A stretch of 36,751 bases of DNA, taken from positions 1 through 36,751 of the forward strand of contig DATKEG010000208.1 in assembly GCA_035544515.1 (NCBI GenBank), given 5' to 3'. This DNA comes from DATKEG01 sp035544515 (GTDB taxonomy: Bacteria; Acidobacteriota; Vicinamibacteria; Fen-336). The notes under the pieces are model-generated. The model searched no databases. It had not been told where the DNA came from and was given only the letters and a program-made list of their open reading frames with translations. The position numbers and the translations under genes are program-made. Shown piece by piece: positions 22,925 to 31,477 of this stretch; positions within the stretch are counted from its first letter, which is position 1; each line of letters begins with the position of its first letter.

Positions 22925-24193
22925 TCAGGCCGTCCGGCGGGCGGCGCCTTCGGGCACCGGAACCACGACCGCGGCGAGGCCGAGCACGGCCACCACCGCG
23001 GCCAGGGCATGGAACGCGGCCGCGTACGAGCCCGTCCAGGCCACGCACCGCGCGAGCAGCAGCGGTCCCACCGCCGAGGCGAACACGGTGAGGATCTGCG
23101 CCGCGCCCTGGATGCGGCCCAGGTGCGCCCGGCCGTACGCTCGGCCCCAGAAGCTGAAGAACACGACCATCACGAACCCGCCGGCCAGGCCCATCACGAC
23201 CGCGTACGCCATGACGTGGGCCTGGGTGCTCACGTGCGGCAGCGCGGCCAGGGACAGCGTGAGCAGCAGCAGGGCGGCCACGAGCAGGCGGCGCATGGAG
23301 CCACGCGCCGCCAGCGCGCCGCCCACGAGGTTGCCGGCGAGCGCGGTGAGCGCGGTCACGACGAGCGTGCGGTAATACGTCGTCGGATCGAAGCCGCGCT
23401 CCGCCAGGATGGACTCGTTGAAGAGCGCGATCCCCGAGGCCACGAGCCCGTAGGTCGAGGCGGCGAGGGCGAACACCCAGAACGCCGGCGTGCGCAGCGC
23501 TTCGCGCAGGGTCGCGCCGCCCGCGGTCTGCGCGGCCGCGCCCTCCACCACGCCGTCGACGGCGAGACCGAGTCCCTCGGGCGTCGAGCGGACGAAGAGC
23601 CACGACAGCGGCGCGAGCACGGCCACCAGCGCGAGGCCGACGGCGGCCCAGGCGGAGCGCCAGCCGCTGCCCTGCACGGCCGCGCCCAGGAGCGGGAAGG
23701 CGGCCATGAAGCCGATGCTCATGACCAGGGCGTAGACACCCATGGCCAGGCTGAGCCGGCGCGTGAACCACTTGCCGACGAGGGCCAGGCTGGCCACCGA
23801 GAGCGCGCTCTGGCCGAAGCCGCGCGTCAGGGTGACGAGGACGAGCAGCGCCACGGCCGTGCGCGCGCCGCTCATCAGCAGGACCACACCGCCCAGGCAC
23901 AGCGCGAGAGCCGTCAGCACGGCACGGCTGCCCGCGCGGTCGATCAGGCGTCCGACGCCCAGGCAGAAGAGCGAGCCCACCAGCGTGGCCACCAGGTTGA
24001 TCTCGGCGAACAGCACGCGGTCCATCGCCAGGTCGCGCAGGAGCGGCTCGGTGACCAGGCCCAGCCCCTGCGTGCGGCCGGGCAGGGTGCCGACCATGGC
24101 CAACGCGGCCAGGGCGAGGTTCACCCAGCCGTAGTAGAAGGGCCAGCGCACGAACCCGACGCGCGGCAGGGCGCCCGTGCCCGTCTCAGCCAT
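22925..24193 (-). CDS. Major facilitator superfamily transporter
   Basis: A 422-residue integral membrane protein with 12 membrane segments in two six-helix halves. Loop 2-3 has the MFS pattern GVGRLIDRAGSRA (G-x3-D-R-x-G-x-R/K), and a similar position in the C-terminal half is GGALAARGSMRR. Family members of this kind (oxalate/formate antiporter-like or monocarboxylate-like) often sit near acid-handling enzymes; the substrate cannot be read. Start: ATG at 24193, with GGAGG 9 nt upstream. It is divergent from the nitronate monooxygenase gene across a 143-bp gap (24194-24336), in which I see TAGCAT-like -10 candidates but no firm promoter. Confidence 0.92.
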   Translation of the reverse strand: MAETGTGALPRVGFVRWPFYYGWVNLALAALAMVGTLPGRTQGLGLVTEPLLRDLAMDRVLFAEINLVATLVGSLFCLGVGRLIDRAGSRAVLTALALCLGGVVLLMSGARTAVALLVLVTLTRGFGQSALSVASLALVGKWFTRRLSLAMGVYALVMSIGFMAAFPLLGAAVQGSGWRSAWAAVGLALVAVLAPLSWLFVRSTPEGLGLAVDGVVEGAAAQTAGGATLREALRTPAFWVFALAASTYGLVASGIALFNESILAERGFDPTTYYRTLVVTALTALAGNLVGGALAARGSMRRLLVAALLLLTLSLAALPHVSTQAHVMAYAVVMGLAGGFVMVVFFSFWGRAYGRAHLGRIQGAAQILTVFASAVGPLLLARCVAWTGSYAAAFHALAAVVAVLGLAAVVVPVPEGAARRTA

Positions 24194-24336
24194 TCACGAC
24201 GTCCTCCGCCCCCGGCCACGCTACCACGCGGCAATGGCCGAAGCCGCAGAGGACGCCCGCCCGGAAGGAGCGGACGTCACCCGGCGCTGCTTTGCGTGTA
24301 GCATCAGAGCCCGTTCACCAGCGAAGGAGGCTTTCC

Positions 24337-25563
24337 ATGCCCCGTCTCTCCTTCTGGAGGCGCCGGGAGTTCCTGCAGACGGGCGCCGCGGCCACCGCGG
24401 CGCTGGCCGTCGGACGCGGGTCGGTCCTGGCCGCGGAGACGAGCCCGCGCTTTCGCACGTCGCTTTGCGACCTCCTGGGCATCGAGTACCCGATCCTGCA
24501 ATCGGGGATGGGCGGCGTGGCGGGCCCGGCGCTGGCCGCGGCGGTGAGCCGGGCCGGGGGCCTCGGCATCCTGGGATGCGCACACCTTGCGCCCGACGAG
24601 GTCCGGAGGCGCATCCGCGAAGTCAAGACGCTCACCGACCGGCCGTTCGGCGTGAACCTGCTGCTCCACACCGACATGCTGCCGCCGGCCGACATGTCGC
24701 GCGTCCCGGAGAGCGTGGTGCAGGCCGTCCAGAAGACGCTCAACCGGTTCCGCGAGCGCCTGGGGCTCGCGCCATCGTTCGCCCGGCCCGAGGGGCTGCC
24801 CGACATCGTGCCGCGCGCGCTGGAAGTCGTCCTCGAGGAGAAGGTGCCGGTCTTCAGCATCGGGCTGGGCAGGCCTTCCGCCGACCTCGTGCGCCGCTTC
24901 CACCAGAACGGCGCCAAGGTGATCGCCATGGTGGCGACGCTCGACGACGCGCGCGCCGTGGCCGACTCGGGCGTGGACGCGCTCGTGGCGCAGGGCCACG
25001 AGGCGGGAGGCCACCGCTCGACGTGGGTGAAGCGGCCCTCGCCCCAGCACGCCGACGTCGGCACCATGGCGCTCGTCCCCCAGGTCGTCCAGGCCCTGAA
25101 GACGCCGGTCATCGCGGCGGGCGGCATCGCCTCCGGGGCCGGTGTGGTGGCCGCGCTCGCGCTCGGCGCGAAGGGCGCCCTGCTCGGCACGCGGTTCGTG
25201 GCCACGCGCGAGTCGCTGGCGGCCGACTTCTACAAGCAGGCGCTGGTCGGGCGTGACGGCGACTCGACCGTGATCACCGACGCCTTCACCGGCCTCTACG
25301 CCCGCGTGCTCAGGAACACGTTCGCCGACGAGTACGGCGCCTCGGGCGCGCCGGTGCTGCCGGGCTACGTGCAGAACCGCGCGGCCGGCGACATCTTCCG
25401 GGCCGCGCACGCGCGCAAGGACGCCGAGCACTACGCGATGTGGGCCGGGCAGAGCGTGGGCCTCGTCCACGACCTGCCGGAGGCCGCCGCCGTCGTACGC
25501 GCGGTGGTGGACGAAGCGCGCGCGGTGCTCCGCGCGCTCGCCGCGGACGTGACGGTCGCCTGA
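24337..25563 (+). CDS. Nitronate monooxygenase-like flavoprotein with Tat leader
   Basis: A 408-residue FMN protein. The leader (RRREFLQTGAAATAALAVG) is a twin-arginine-type sequence, unusual for this family. The barrel carries IEYPILQSGMGGVAGPALAAAV, GGLGILG, PFGVNLLLHTD, the FMN-phosphate segment QGHEAGGHRS, VIAAGGIASGAGVVAALALGAKGALLGTRF (two segments) and the expected C-terminal PGYVQNRA. The catalytic His is probably in GHEAGGH. Nitronate monooxygenases oxidise nitroalkane anions; many relatives act instead as NADH:quinone reductases, so the substrate is uncertain. Start: ATG at 24337, with GAAGGAGG 8 nt upstream. An upstream frame start at 24292 lacks a ribosome binding site. Confidence 0.92.
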   Translation: MPRLSFWRRREFLQTGAAATAALAVGRGSVLAAETSPRFRTSLCDLLGIEYPILQSGMGGVAGPALAAAVSRAGGLGILGCAHLAPDEVRRRIREVKTLTDRPFGVNLLLHTDMLPPADMSRVPESVVQAVQKTLNRFRERLGLAPSFARPEGLPDIVPRALEVVLEEKVPVFSIGLGRPSADLVRRFHQNGAKVIAMVATLDDARAVADSGVDALVAQGHEAGGHRSTWVKRPSPQHADVGTMALVPQVVQALKTPVIAAGGIASGAGVVAALALGAKGALLGTRFVATRESLAADFYKQALVGRDGDSTVITDAFTGLYARVLRNTFADEYGASGAPVLPGYVQNRAAGDIFRAAHARKDAEHYAMWAGQSVGLVHDLPEAAAVVRAVVDEARAVLRALAADVTVA

Positions 25564-25572
25564 GGCCCACCC

Positions 25573-26124
25573 ATGCGCGGAGTGATCGCTGCCGTCGCGG
25601 GCTCGCTGCTCGTGGCCGCGCTGAGCACGCTGGGGGACTTCGTCTGGGCGCGGTTCATCCCCGCGCACCGGCCGCTCCTCGGCCTGCTCCACGGGACGGC
25701 GCTCTGCCTCGCCATCGGGCTCTTCCTCGGCGCGCGTCGCCGGCGGCCGATCCGAGGCGCCCTCGCCGGCGCGGGCATCGGCCTCGGCGCCGCGGGCGGC
25801 TACTACCTGCTCGCGCGGCTCATGGGGTACGCGGCGATGTTCGTGCTGTGGATGGTGCTGTGGGCGGCGTTCGGCCTGCTCGCCGGCCGCGGCCTGGGCG
25901 AGCCCCGGTCCTCGGCCGGCGAAGCGCTCGGGCGCGGGGCGGTGGCGGCCATGGGCTCGGGCCTGGCCTTCTACGCGATCTCCGGCATCTGGACCTCCCC
26001 CGCGCCGGGTGGCCCCGACTACGCGTACCACTTCTTGTGCTGGACGATCGCGTTCCTGCCGGGCTTCCTGGCCCTGCTCGCCGGACGGCAGGGTGGAAAG
26101 GACGTCGCCGCCGGCATACATTAG
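25573..26124 (+). CDS. Small integral membrane protein of unknown function
   Basis: A 183-residue protein with about five to six membrane segments (VIAAVAGSLLVAALSTLGD; LLGLLHGTALCLAIGLFLGAR; ALAGAGIGLGAAGGYYLLARL; AMFVLWMVLWAAFGLLAGR; AAMGSGLAFYAISGIW; WTIAFLPGFLALLAG). I recognise no family. Start: ATG at 25573, 9 bp after the nitronate monooxygenase stop, so the two share a transcript. Its TAG stop lies 4 bp before the next gene's start. Confidence 0.7.
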   Translation: MRGVIAAVAGSLLVAALSTLGDFVWARFIPAHRPLLGLLHGTALCLAIGLFLGARRRRPIRGALAGAGIGLGAAGGYYLLARLMGYAAMFVLWMVLWAAFGLLAGRGLGEPRSSAGEALGRGAVAAMGSGLAFYAISGIWTSPAPGGPDYAYHFLCWTIAFLPGFLALLAGRQGGKDVAAGIH

Positions 26125-26128
26125 GAGG

Positions 26129-26551
26129 ATGAGGCGGGCGGTGGCGCTCCTCCCGGTCGTCGGCGTCCTGGCCCTACCCGTGGCCGGCGTGCGGGCCGAT
26201 ACGGCGGCGGCGTCCACCGCCGAGCCCTCTCCCGCCCCACGCGCCCACCGCAAGCTGAAGCTGGGCGCGTTCGCCGACCCCTACGCCCGCGTGGACGACG
26301 CGGCCCTGGCCGAGCTGCTCCGCTTCTACCAGCACATCGAGGTGGAGGGGAAGGCCCCGCAGGACCTGCAGGTCGCCATGCAGGTCTGGTGGGACCACTT
26401 CAACTTCGAGCACGCGGTCTACGGGCGCGGCTACAACGTCCAGAAGCCCATGGCCAACGGCGCCATCAACATCCTGCCGCTCGTCGACTGGCTGAAGAAG
26501 AAGGTCAAGGAGAACCGCGGCAACAAGCCGGCGGAGGACGACGAGGAATAG
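26129..26551 (+). CDS. Small secreted protein of unknown function
   Basis: A 140-residue protein with a Sec signal peptide (MRRAVALLPVVGVLALPVAGVRAD, cleavage probably after GVRA). The mature part is helical and hydrophilic (LKLGAFADPYARVDDAALAEL; QVAMQVWWDHFNFEH) with a conserved-looking tail KKVKENRGNKPAEDDEE. I do not recognise it. Start: ATG at 26129, with AGGAGG immediately before it, overlapping the end of the spacer, which fits coupling to the preceding membrane protein. The third gene of a plus-strand trio with the nitronate monooxygenase. Confidence 0.75.
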   Translation: MRRAVALLPVVGVLALPVAGVRADTAAASTAEPSPAPRAHRKLKLGAFADPYARVDDAALAELLRFYQHIEVEGKAPQDLQVAMQVWWDHFNFEHAVYGRGYNVQKPMANGAINILPLVDWLKKKVKENRGNKPAEDDEE

Positions 26552-26561
26552 CGGTCGCTCT

Positions 26562-26583
26562 AGGCGCGCTTCCGCGGCGGATC
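26562..26583. repeat. 22-bp repeat, copy A (near-copy of the GcvT-like gene's tail)
   Basis: AGGCGCGCTTCCGCGGCGGATC is repeated at 26699-26720 with one change (G for C at position 14). The second copy is the 3' coding end of the GcvT-like gene (DPPRKRA and stop on the minus strand). Copy A on the minus strand also reads DPPRKRA then a stop. The copies lie 137 bp apart in direct orientation. Confidence 0.85.
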
Positions 26584-26615
26584 CCCACCGCCCGCAGCAG
26601 GCGATCCTTGCCGCG

Positions 26616-26640
26616 GCTGGCGGAGTTCACCTCCGCCAGC
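26616..26640. terminator. GC-rich hairpin between convergent genes
   Basis: GCTGGCGGAG (26616-26625) and CTCCGCCAGC (26631-26640) form a perfect 10-bp stem with the loop TTCAC. It lies in the 145-bp gap between the convergent 26551 and 26697 stops. There is no T-tract on either strand, so it is a bidirectional stability or termination candidate rather than a classic intrinsic terminator. Confidence 0.55.
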
Positions 26641-26696
26641 GCGGAACACACGAACGCGCCTGCGAGGACGCTCAGTGTCCGAGGCCATGCGCGCCG

Positions 26697-27890
26697 TCAG
26701 GCGCGCTTCCGGGGCGGATCGAAGAACGGGAGCTTCGCCACCGTGGCGTCCACGCGCCTTCGCTGGTGGTCCACCGTCCACTCCATCTCCAGACGCTGGC
26801 CCGCCGCGGCCTGGGGCGAGGCCAGGCTGGCCAGCGCGATCATCTTCTTGAGGGTCGGCGACCAGGTGCTGCTCGTGACCTTTCCCACCTGTTTGCCGCC
26901 GGCGTAGACCGGCACCGACACGCGCGAAGCGGTGGCCGGGATCTGGGGGGGGAGGCCCGCCTCGTCGTAGAGCCGCTCCAGCCCGTCCCAGTCGACCTCC
27001 AGACCGACGAGCTGCCGCGCGGGACCGTCCTGCGCGTCCTTGCGCAGCGCCGCCTGGCCGATGAAGGGCGCCTTGTCGAGGTGGACGAGGCGGCCGAGGC
27101 CGATCTCGCCGGGCGTGTACTTCTGCGAGGGGATGAGCGCCTTCTTGGCGCTCGTGTAGTCGACGTCGAGCAGGATGAGGCCGGCCTCGATGCGGGCCAC
27201 GTCGAGGGCCAGCATGCCGGCCGGCGTGAGGTCGTAGGGCCGCCCCGCCTGCATGAGCGCGTCCCAGAGCGGCTCGGCGCTCCCGGCGTCCACCCAGATC
27301 TCGTAGCCCAGGTCGCCCGTGTAGCCGGTCCGCGAGATCTCCACGGGGATGCCGGCGATGCGCGCGGGCGTCACCCGGAAATAGCGCAGCGAGCGCAGCT
27401 CGATGGGCGCCTCGGCACAGGCCTCCAGGATGCCGCGGCTGGTCGGCCCCTGCAGCGCGAGCGCGGCCGTGCGCTCCGTGATCTCCTCGATCCGCACGTC
27501 CAGGCCGTGGGCGTTCACGGTCAGCCAGCGCAGGTTCGGCTCCGCCGCCGTCCAGCGGTAGAGCTGCTCGTCGAGCCGGGCTACGGTGCCGTCGTCGATG
27601 ACCTTCCCCTGTCCGTCGCACCAGTGCGTGTAGACGACCTGGCCCGTCTGGACCTTGTTCATGTCCCGCGTCACGATGCGGTCCACCAGGCGCGTGGCGT
27701 CCCTGCCCGTCACCCGGTACTTGAACAGGGGCGAGATGTCGATGAGGGCGGCCGCGTTCCGGATGGCGCTGTACTCGCGCTCGTGGTGCACCTCGTACGT
27801 GCTCACGGCGTAGTAGCCGGCCCAGTCGCGCCAGCTCATGCTCTGGCACAGGGCGGAGGTCCGAGAGTGGAACGGCGTGCCCCAGGGCAT
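26697..27890 (-). CDS. GcvT-like aminomethyltransferase/demethylase family protein
   Basis: A 397-residue folate-dependent methyltransferase of the GcvT family. The N-terminal folate-binding domain begins YYAVSTYEVHHEREYSAIRN and holds DISPLFKYRVTGRDA. The strand ISRTGYTGDLGYEIWVD is the GcvT active-site and tetrahydrofolate motif (the aspartate and the G-Y-T-G-D-x-G-Y-E-I pattern), followed by MLALDVARIEAGLILLDVD and, at the end, the C-terminal barrel (KVTSSTWSPTLKKMIALA). It probably moves a one-carbon group from an amine or methoxy substrate to tetrahydrofolate. It is not a full gcvTHP unit: no H- or P-protein genes are near. Start: ATG at 27890, 13 bp after the upstream gene; no clear ribosome binding site. 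Its last 22 bp are duplicated downstream (26562-26583). Confidence 0.88.
   Translation of the reverse strand: MPWGTPFHSRTSALCQSMSWRDWAGYYAVSTYEVHHEREYSAIRNAAALIDISPLFKYRVTGRDATRLVDRIVTRDMNKVQTGQVVYTHWCDGQGKVIDDGTVARLDEQLYRWTAAEPNLRWLTVNAHGLDVRIEEITERTAALALQGPTSRGILEACAEAPIELRSLRYFRVTPARIAGIPVEISRTGYTGDLGYEIWVDAGSAEPLWDALMQAGRPYDLTPAGMLALDVARIEAGLILLDVDYTSAKKALIPSQKYTPGEIGLGRLVHLDKAPFIGQAALRKDAQDGPARQLVGLEVDWDGLERLYDEAGLPPQIPATASRVSVPVYAGGKQVGKVTSSTWSPTLKKMIALASLASPQAAAGQRLEMEWTVDHQRRRVDATVAKLPFFDPPRKRA
26699..26720. repeat. 22-bp repeat, copy B (3' end of the GcvT-like gene)
   Basis: The second copy of the 22-bp near-identical sequence described at 26562-26583, here inside the coding end of the GcvT-like gene. 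Confidence 0.85.
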
Positions 27891-27903
27891 CGCGCGGATG
27901 ATA

Positions 27904-29601
27904 CTACCGGGGGCACCACGGCAGCCGGCTCTCGATGGAAGCGACGAGCCGCCGGTAGCCGGGGCCGCCCACCCCGCCGTAGTCGCGCTCCAGCTCGGCG
28001 TCGGTGAGCCCCTCGGGCAGCCCGGCGGCCGGCGGAAAGAACTCCTCCAGCGTCGCCCCGTCCACGAGACGGCCCTGGAGCGCGCGCGCGGCCCCTTCGT
28101 CGCGGGTGGCGGCGAGCGCGAAGCAGGTGCCGGCGCGGTTGGCCAGGAGCTCGGCGAAGGAGAAGCCGCTGCCGCCGTCGGCGTCGAGCTCTTCCTTGAG
28201 CAGGCCGGCGGCATCGCTCACCGACTCCACCGAGAGGGCGGTGATGGCCGCGCTCAGGAAGAAATGGCGCGTCCAGTCGGGGCGGCCCCGCAGGCGTGGC
28301 CTCCGGAGCGCCGGTCCGATGGCGCGCCATTCCCCGGACTCCACCACCGGGCCCACCACCACCTGCAGGCGCGAGTGGCCGAGAAGGACGCCGAGCGCGA
28401 GCAGGCCGGCCCTGTTCTCGAGCACGGCGTCGCCTCCGTGCGAGCGCGACCGCGCGAACGTGAAGGTCGACCGCAGCGCCTCGCTGCCGGCGCTCTCGCC
28501 GGGCGGAATCCGCTGCGAATCGCGCACGAGGTGGCGCACGTGCGCGCGCACCGCCTCGGGGTCGATCTCGCCGGCGAGGCCCGCGCCGAGCGTGTCCACC
28601 ACCATGTATTCGGGCGGATCGTCCATGCGGCCGTAGGTGACGGACAGGGCGGAGGGCCGGATGTCGAGCGCGCGGGTGGCGGCCACGAACGGGCGGACCC
28701 GCTCGTCCTCGCGGACGGCCGCGGCGAGGAGCGGCGAGAGCGCGGCCAGGACGGGACGCGGGAGGCGCAGCCGTCCCACGCGGAGCGCCTCGACCTTCAA
28801 CGAGAGCCGGCCGGCGGAGAGCGCCGGACGCGCCTCGACCATCGCGTTGAGGAACCGGCCCCCGCCGGGGACGGGCAGCGCGGTCGACACCGTCACGGTC
28901 CCGGCTCCGAGGCCGACGGCCGCCGGCCACTCCCGTCCCGCGATCGCCTGGGTCCACGAAGCGAGGGCGACGAGGTCGCGCTCGGTCAGGCGGAGCGTCT
29001 TCGTGCGGCCCTCGCCGATCGTCCGCGGGTTCGCGCTCCGCATCCGGTGGTACAGGCGCCGCTTCTCGGCGGAGGTGATCGGCTCCGCCGAGGCCACCCG
29101 GGGGTAGGGCTCGAGCGCGGCGTAGGCCAGGCCGCCCGCGGCGGCCATGGCGATCGCCGCCGCCGCCGCCACCTTCCAGACGAACGCGCGCCGCGCGTGC
29201 CGCCCCCGCGGCCAGACGGCACCCGCCCACACGCCGAGCGTGCCGCCGGCGGCCGCCAGCAGGACGGCCAGCGCGTCGATGAGGTGCCACGACCGGTCCG
29301 GCCACCCCATCAGGACGAACGCGACCGCGGCCAGGGTGAGCGCCTCGCCGGTGAGCGCGCGCACGAACCCGAGCTGCCCGGCGCCGCCACGCACCGCGGT
29401 GACGGCGAGGAACCCGACGGGCACGAACAGGACCAGGGTCCCCAGGGCGGAGCCGGCCAGGGCGGCGAGGGCGCCCGCGAGGGAGCCTTCCGAAAGCGTG
29501 CGCAGCGGTGGCGGCTGGATGGGCGCCGCCCGCCGGGCGGCCCAGAGCCCCAGCGCCGTCCCGTACACGAGCAGGCCCGCGCCCGCGAGACTTCGCCTCA
29601 T
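27904..29601 (-). CDS. Membrane protein with VanZ-like N-terminus and a soluble C-terminal domain
   Basis: A 565-residue protein. The first 155 residues form about five membrane segments; the pattern TLVLFVPVGFLAV resembles the VanZ family. The rest is soluble and includes the block FSFAELLANRAGTCFALAATRD near residue 485, followed by PEGLTDAELERDYGGVGGPGYRRL. Hypothetical proteins of Proteobacteria with this C-terminal block (F-S-F-x-D-L-x-A-x-R-A-G) form a family of unknown role; I recall no named member. Start: ATG at 29601 has GGAAGG just before it; GTG at 29616 is an alternative. It sits between the amidase/creatininase fusion and the GcvT-like gene. Confidence 0.7.
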   Translation of the reverse strand: MRRSLAGAGLLVYGTALGLWAARRAAPIQPPPLRTLSEGSLAGALAALAGSALGTLVLFVPVGFLAVTAVRGGAGQLGFVRALTGEALTLAAVAFVLMGWPDRSWHLIDALAVLLAAAGGTLGVWAGAVWPRGRHARRAFVWKVAAAAAIAMAAAGGLAYAALEPYPRVASAEPITSAEKRRLYHRMRSANPRTIGEGRTKTLRLTERDLVALASWTQAIAGREWPAAVGLGAGTVTVSTALPVPGGGRFLNAMVEARPALSAGRLSLKVEALRVGRLRLPRPVLAALSPLLAAAVREDERVRPFVAATRALDIRPSALSVTYGRMDDPPEYMVVDTLGAGLAGEIDPEAVRAHVRHLVRDSQRIPPGESAGSEALRSTFTFARSRSHGGDAVLENRAGLLALGVLLGHSRLQVVVGPVVESGEWRAIGPALRRPRLRGRPDWTRHFFLSAAITALSVESVSDAAGLLKEELDADGGSGFSFAELLANRAGTCFALAATRDEGAARALQGRLVDGATLEEFFPPAAGLPEGLTDAELERDYGGVGGPGYRRLVASIESRLPWCPR

Positions 29602-29641
29602 CCTTCCATTCTGCACGGGAGGCCGGAGGATCCGGCGCCGA

Positions 29642-31414
29642 TCAGGGAAGGGTTCCCACGGCCTCGAGCGGCGAGCGCGGCTCGCCGGGCGGAAGGGGCG
29701 CCCGGGCCAGGGCGTCGATCTCGGCCAGGATGTCCGCGAGCATGGCCTCGGTGACGCGCTCGCCCTTGCGCCAGCTCGCGAGCGTGGGATCCCCGAACAC
29801 GCCCGACGGCGAGAAGTGGCCGGCGGGGTTCCTGGCGTCGCGCGTGAGCGGGCCGCGGCCCTCTACCAGCCCGTCCGCCACCGCCCGCTCCATGCGCACG
29901 GCGCCGGGCTCCATGTACAACGCCATCGAGGTCTCGATCTCGTCGGCGTGCGTGCCCATCTTCTGCTCGCGCACCGCGTCCTCCGCCGCCCGGCCCGCGA
30001 GGCTGACGTCCGTGAAACGCATGAGGATGCCCTCGCGCGAGAGCGTCTCGGCCGCGGCGCGCAGGGGCCGGACGGTCGAGACGCCCGTGTTGAGCACGTA
30101 GAGCCGCCGCGGTCCGTGGCGCGCCACGGAGCGCGCGATCCCGACCACGGCGTCGCGCTGCGTCTCGAAAGAGACCGAGGTGGACCCGGGGTACTCCAGG
30201 AACGCCGGGTAGAAGCCGTAGGTCAGCGTGGGCAGCAGGGCCACCGGCCGCGCCTCGACCACCCGCCGCGCGTGGTAGTCGGCGAGGATCTGGTCGTTGC
30301 GCAGCAGCAGGTGCGGCCCGTGCTCCTTGGCCGCCGCGCCCAGCGGGAGCACGACCACGCGCTCGGGCGTCAGCGCCTCCTCCGCCTCCGGCCACGTCAG
30401 GTCGGCCAGCCGCACGCCGGCGCCGCCCGCCGCGGCGCGCGCCCGCGCGGGCCCGGGCAGGTAGCGCTTCGGGAACTTGGCCACCACCGTGTAGAGGGGA
30501 TCGACCATCTGGGCCACGCGCACGGCGGCGAGCTGCGAGACGACCTGGTAGGCGTCGGGTCTCGTGAAGGAGTGCTCGTCCACGAGCCAGCCGATCAGCT
30601 CCACGAACGCGATGCGCAACGCGTCGGAGAGCGGACGCGCGCTGCCCGCGACCATGATGTGCTCGGCGTCCTCGAGGCGCGGCCAGGCGATCGCCTTCCC
30701 CTTGTGCAGCCCGAACCGGAAGGCGACCTCCATCGAGGTCTCGAGCCCCGAGCCGCAGACCTCGCCGTCGCCCTGCAGGGCGTGCCCGTCGCCGAAATAG
30801 AAGAGACCGCCGGGGTGGAAGACGGGCAGGAACACCGTCGTGCCCTCCCGCACCTCGCGGACGTCCATGTTGCCGCCGAAGGGTCCCGGCCAGAGGCCGT
30901 CGAACGCCTCCTCGCCCTCGGGCGCGGTGGCCACGCGGCCCAGCATCGGATGCAGCGGCACCGTGAGCGTGCGCAGGGCGCTGCCCGGCAGGTCGAGGGT
31001 GCCGGTCATCCGCTGCCGGTCGAGCCGCCAGACATAACGGCCGCGCGGGAACGTCTCGTTGAGGAACGCCGTGCCCTGGTCGGGCACGAGCGCGCCGAAC
31101 GTGCCGCCCTGGGTGGAGACCGCGGTGTCGCGGTTGGGCCGAACCTTCAGGATCTCGACCACCAGCGTGTCGCCCGGCTCCGCGCCGGCGATGGCGATCG
31201 GACCGACTTCTCCGGGCCACTTCCCCCCGGCCCTCTCGTACCACTCGCCCCAGAGCGTCTCGCTCTCGAGCACGTCCCCGGGCTGCACCGTGAGGACCGG
31301 CGGACGGACGGCGAAGGTCGGGTGGCCGACGGTGGGTGCGAGGTGGTGGGTCTCGGCGCGGGTGGCCGTGGCCAGGCCGGCGATCACGAGCGACAGCGAC
31401 AAGATGCGGCGCAT
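29642..31414 (-). CDS. Exported acetamidase/formamidase-creatininase fusion hydrolase
   Basis: A 590-residue two-domain hydrolase with a Sec signal peptide (MRRILSLSLVIAGLATATRA). The N-terminal domain, to about residue 325, is FmdA/AmdA-type (HPTFAVRPPVLTVQPGDVLE; the amidase-typical GNMDVRE and GGLFYFGDGHALQGDGE). The C-terminal domain (about 335-575) is creatininase-like, with the metal-binding KEHGPHLLLRND and EIETSMAL segments. However, the usual N-G-H-G-G-N motif, which gives a metal-binding His, is NTGVST here, so the second metal site may differ. It lies 63 bp downstream of tryptophan dioxygenase on the same strand. Start: ATG at 31414, with GAGGTG 5 nt before. Confidence 0.9.
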   Translation of the reverse strand: MRRILSLSLVIAGLATATRAETHHLAPTVGHPTFAVRPPVLTVQPGDVLESETLWGEWYERAGGKWPGEVGPIAIAGAEPGDTLVVEILKVRPNRDTAVSTQGGTFGALVPDQGTAFLNETFPRGRYVWRLDRQRMTGTLDLPGSALRTLTVPLHPMLGRVATAPEGEEAFDGLWPGPFGGNMDVREVREGTTVFLPVFHPGGLFYFGDGHALQGDGEVCGSGLETSMEVAFRFGLHKGKAIAWPRLEDAEHIMVAGSARPLSDALRIAFVELIGWLVDEHSFTRPDAYQVVSQLAAVRVAQMVDPLYTVVAKFPKRYLPGPARARAAAGGAGVRLADLTWPEAEEALTPERVVVLPLGAAAKEHGPHLLLRNDQILADYHARRVVEARPVALLPTLTYGFYPAFLEYPGSTSVSFETQRDAVVGIARSVARHGPRRLYVLNTGVSTVRPLRAAAETLSREGILMRFTDVSLAGRAAEDAVREQKMGTHADEIETSMALYMEPGAVRMERAVADGLVEGRGPLTRDARNPAGHFSPSGVFGDPTLASWRKGERVTEAMLADILAEIDALARAPLPPGEPRSPLEAVGTLP

Positions 31415-31477
31415 GGTTCACCTCGGGATGGGGCGCATTCTAGCGCCCCGGTGCGCCGAGGCGTCGCCCGGCGACGG

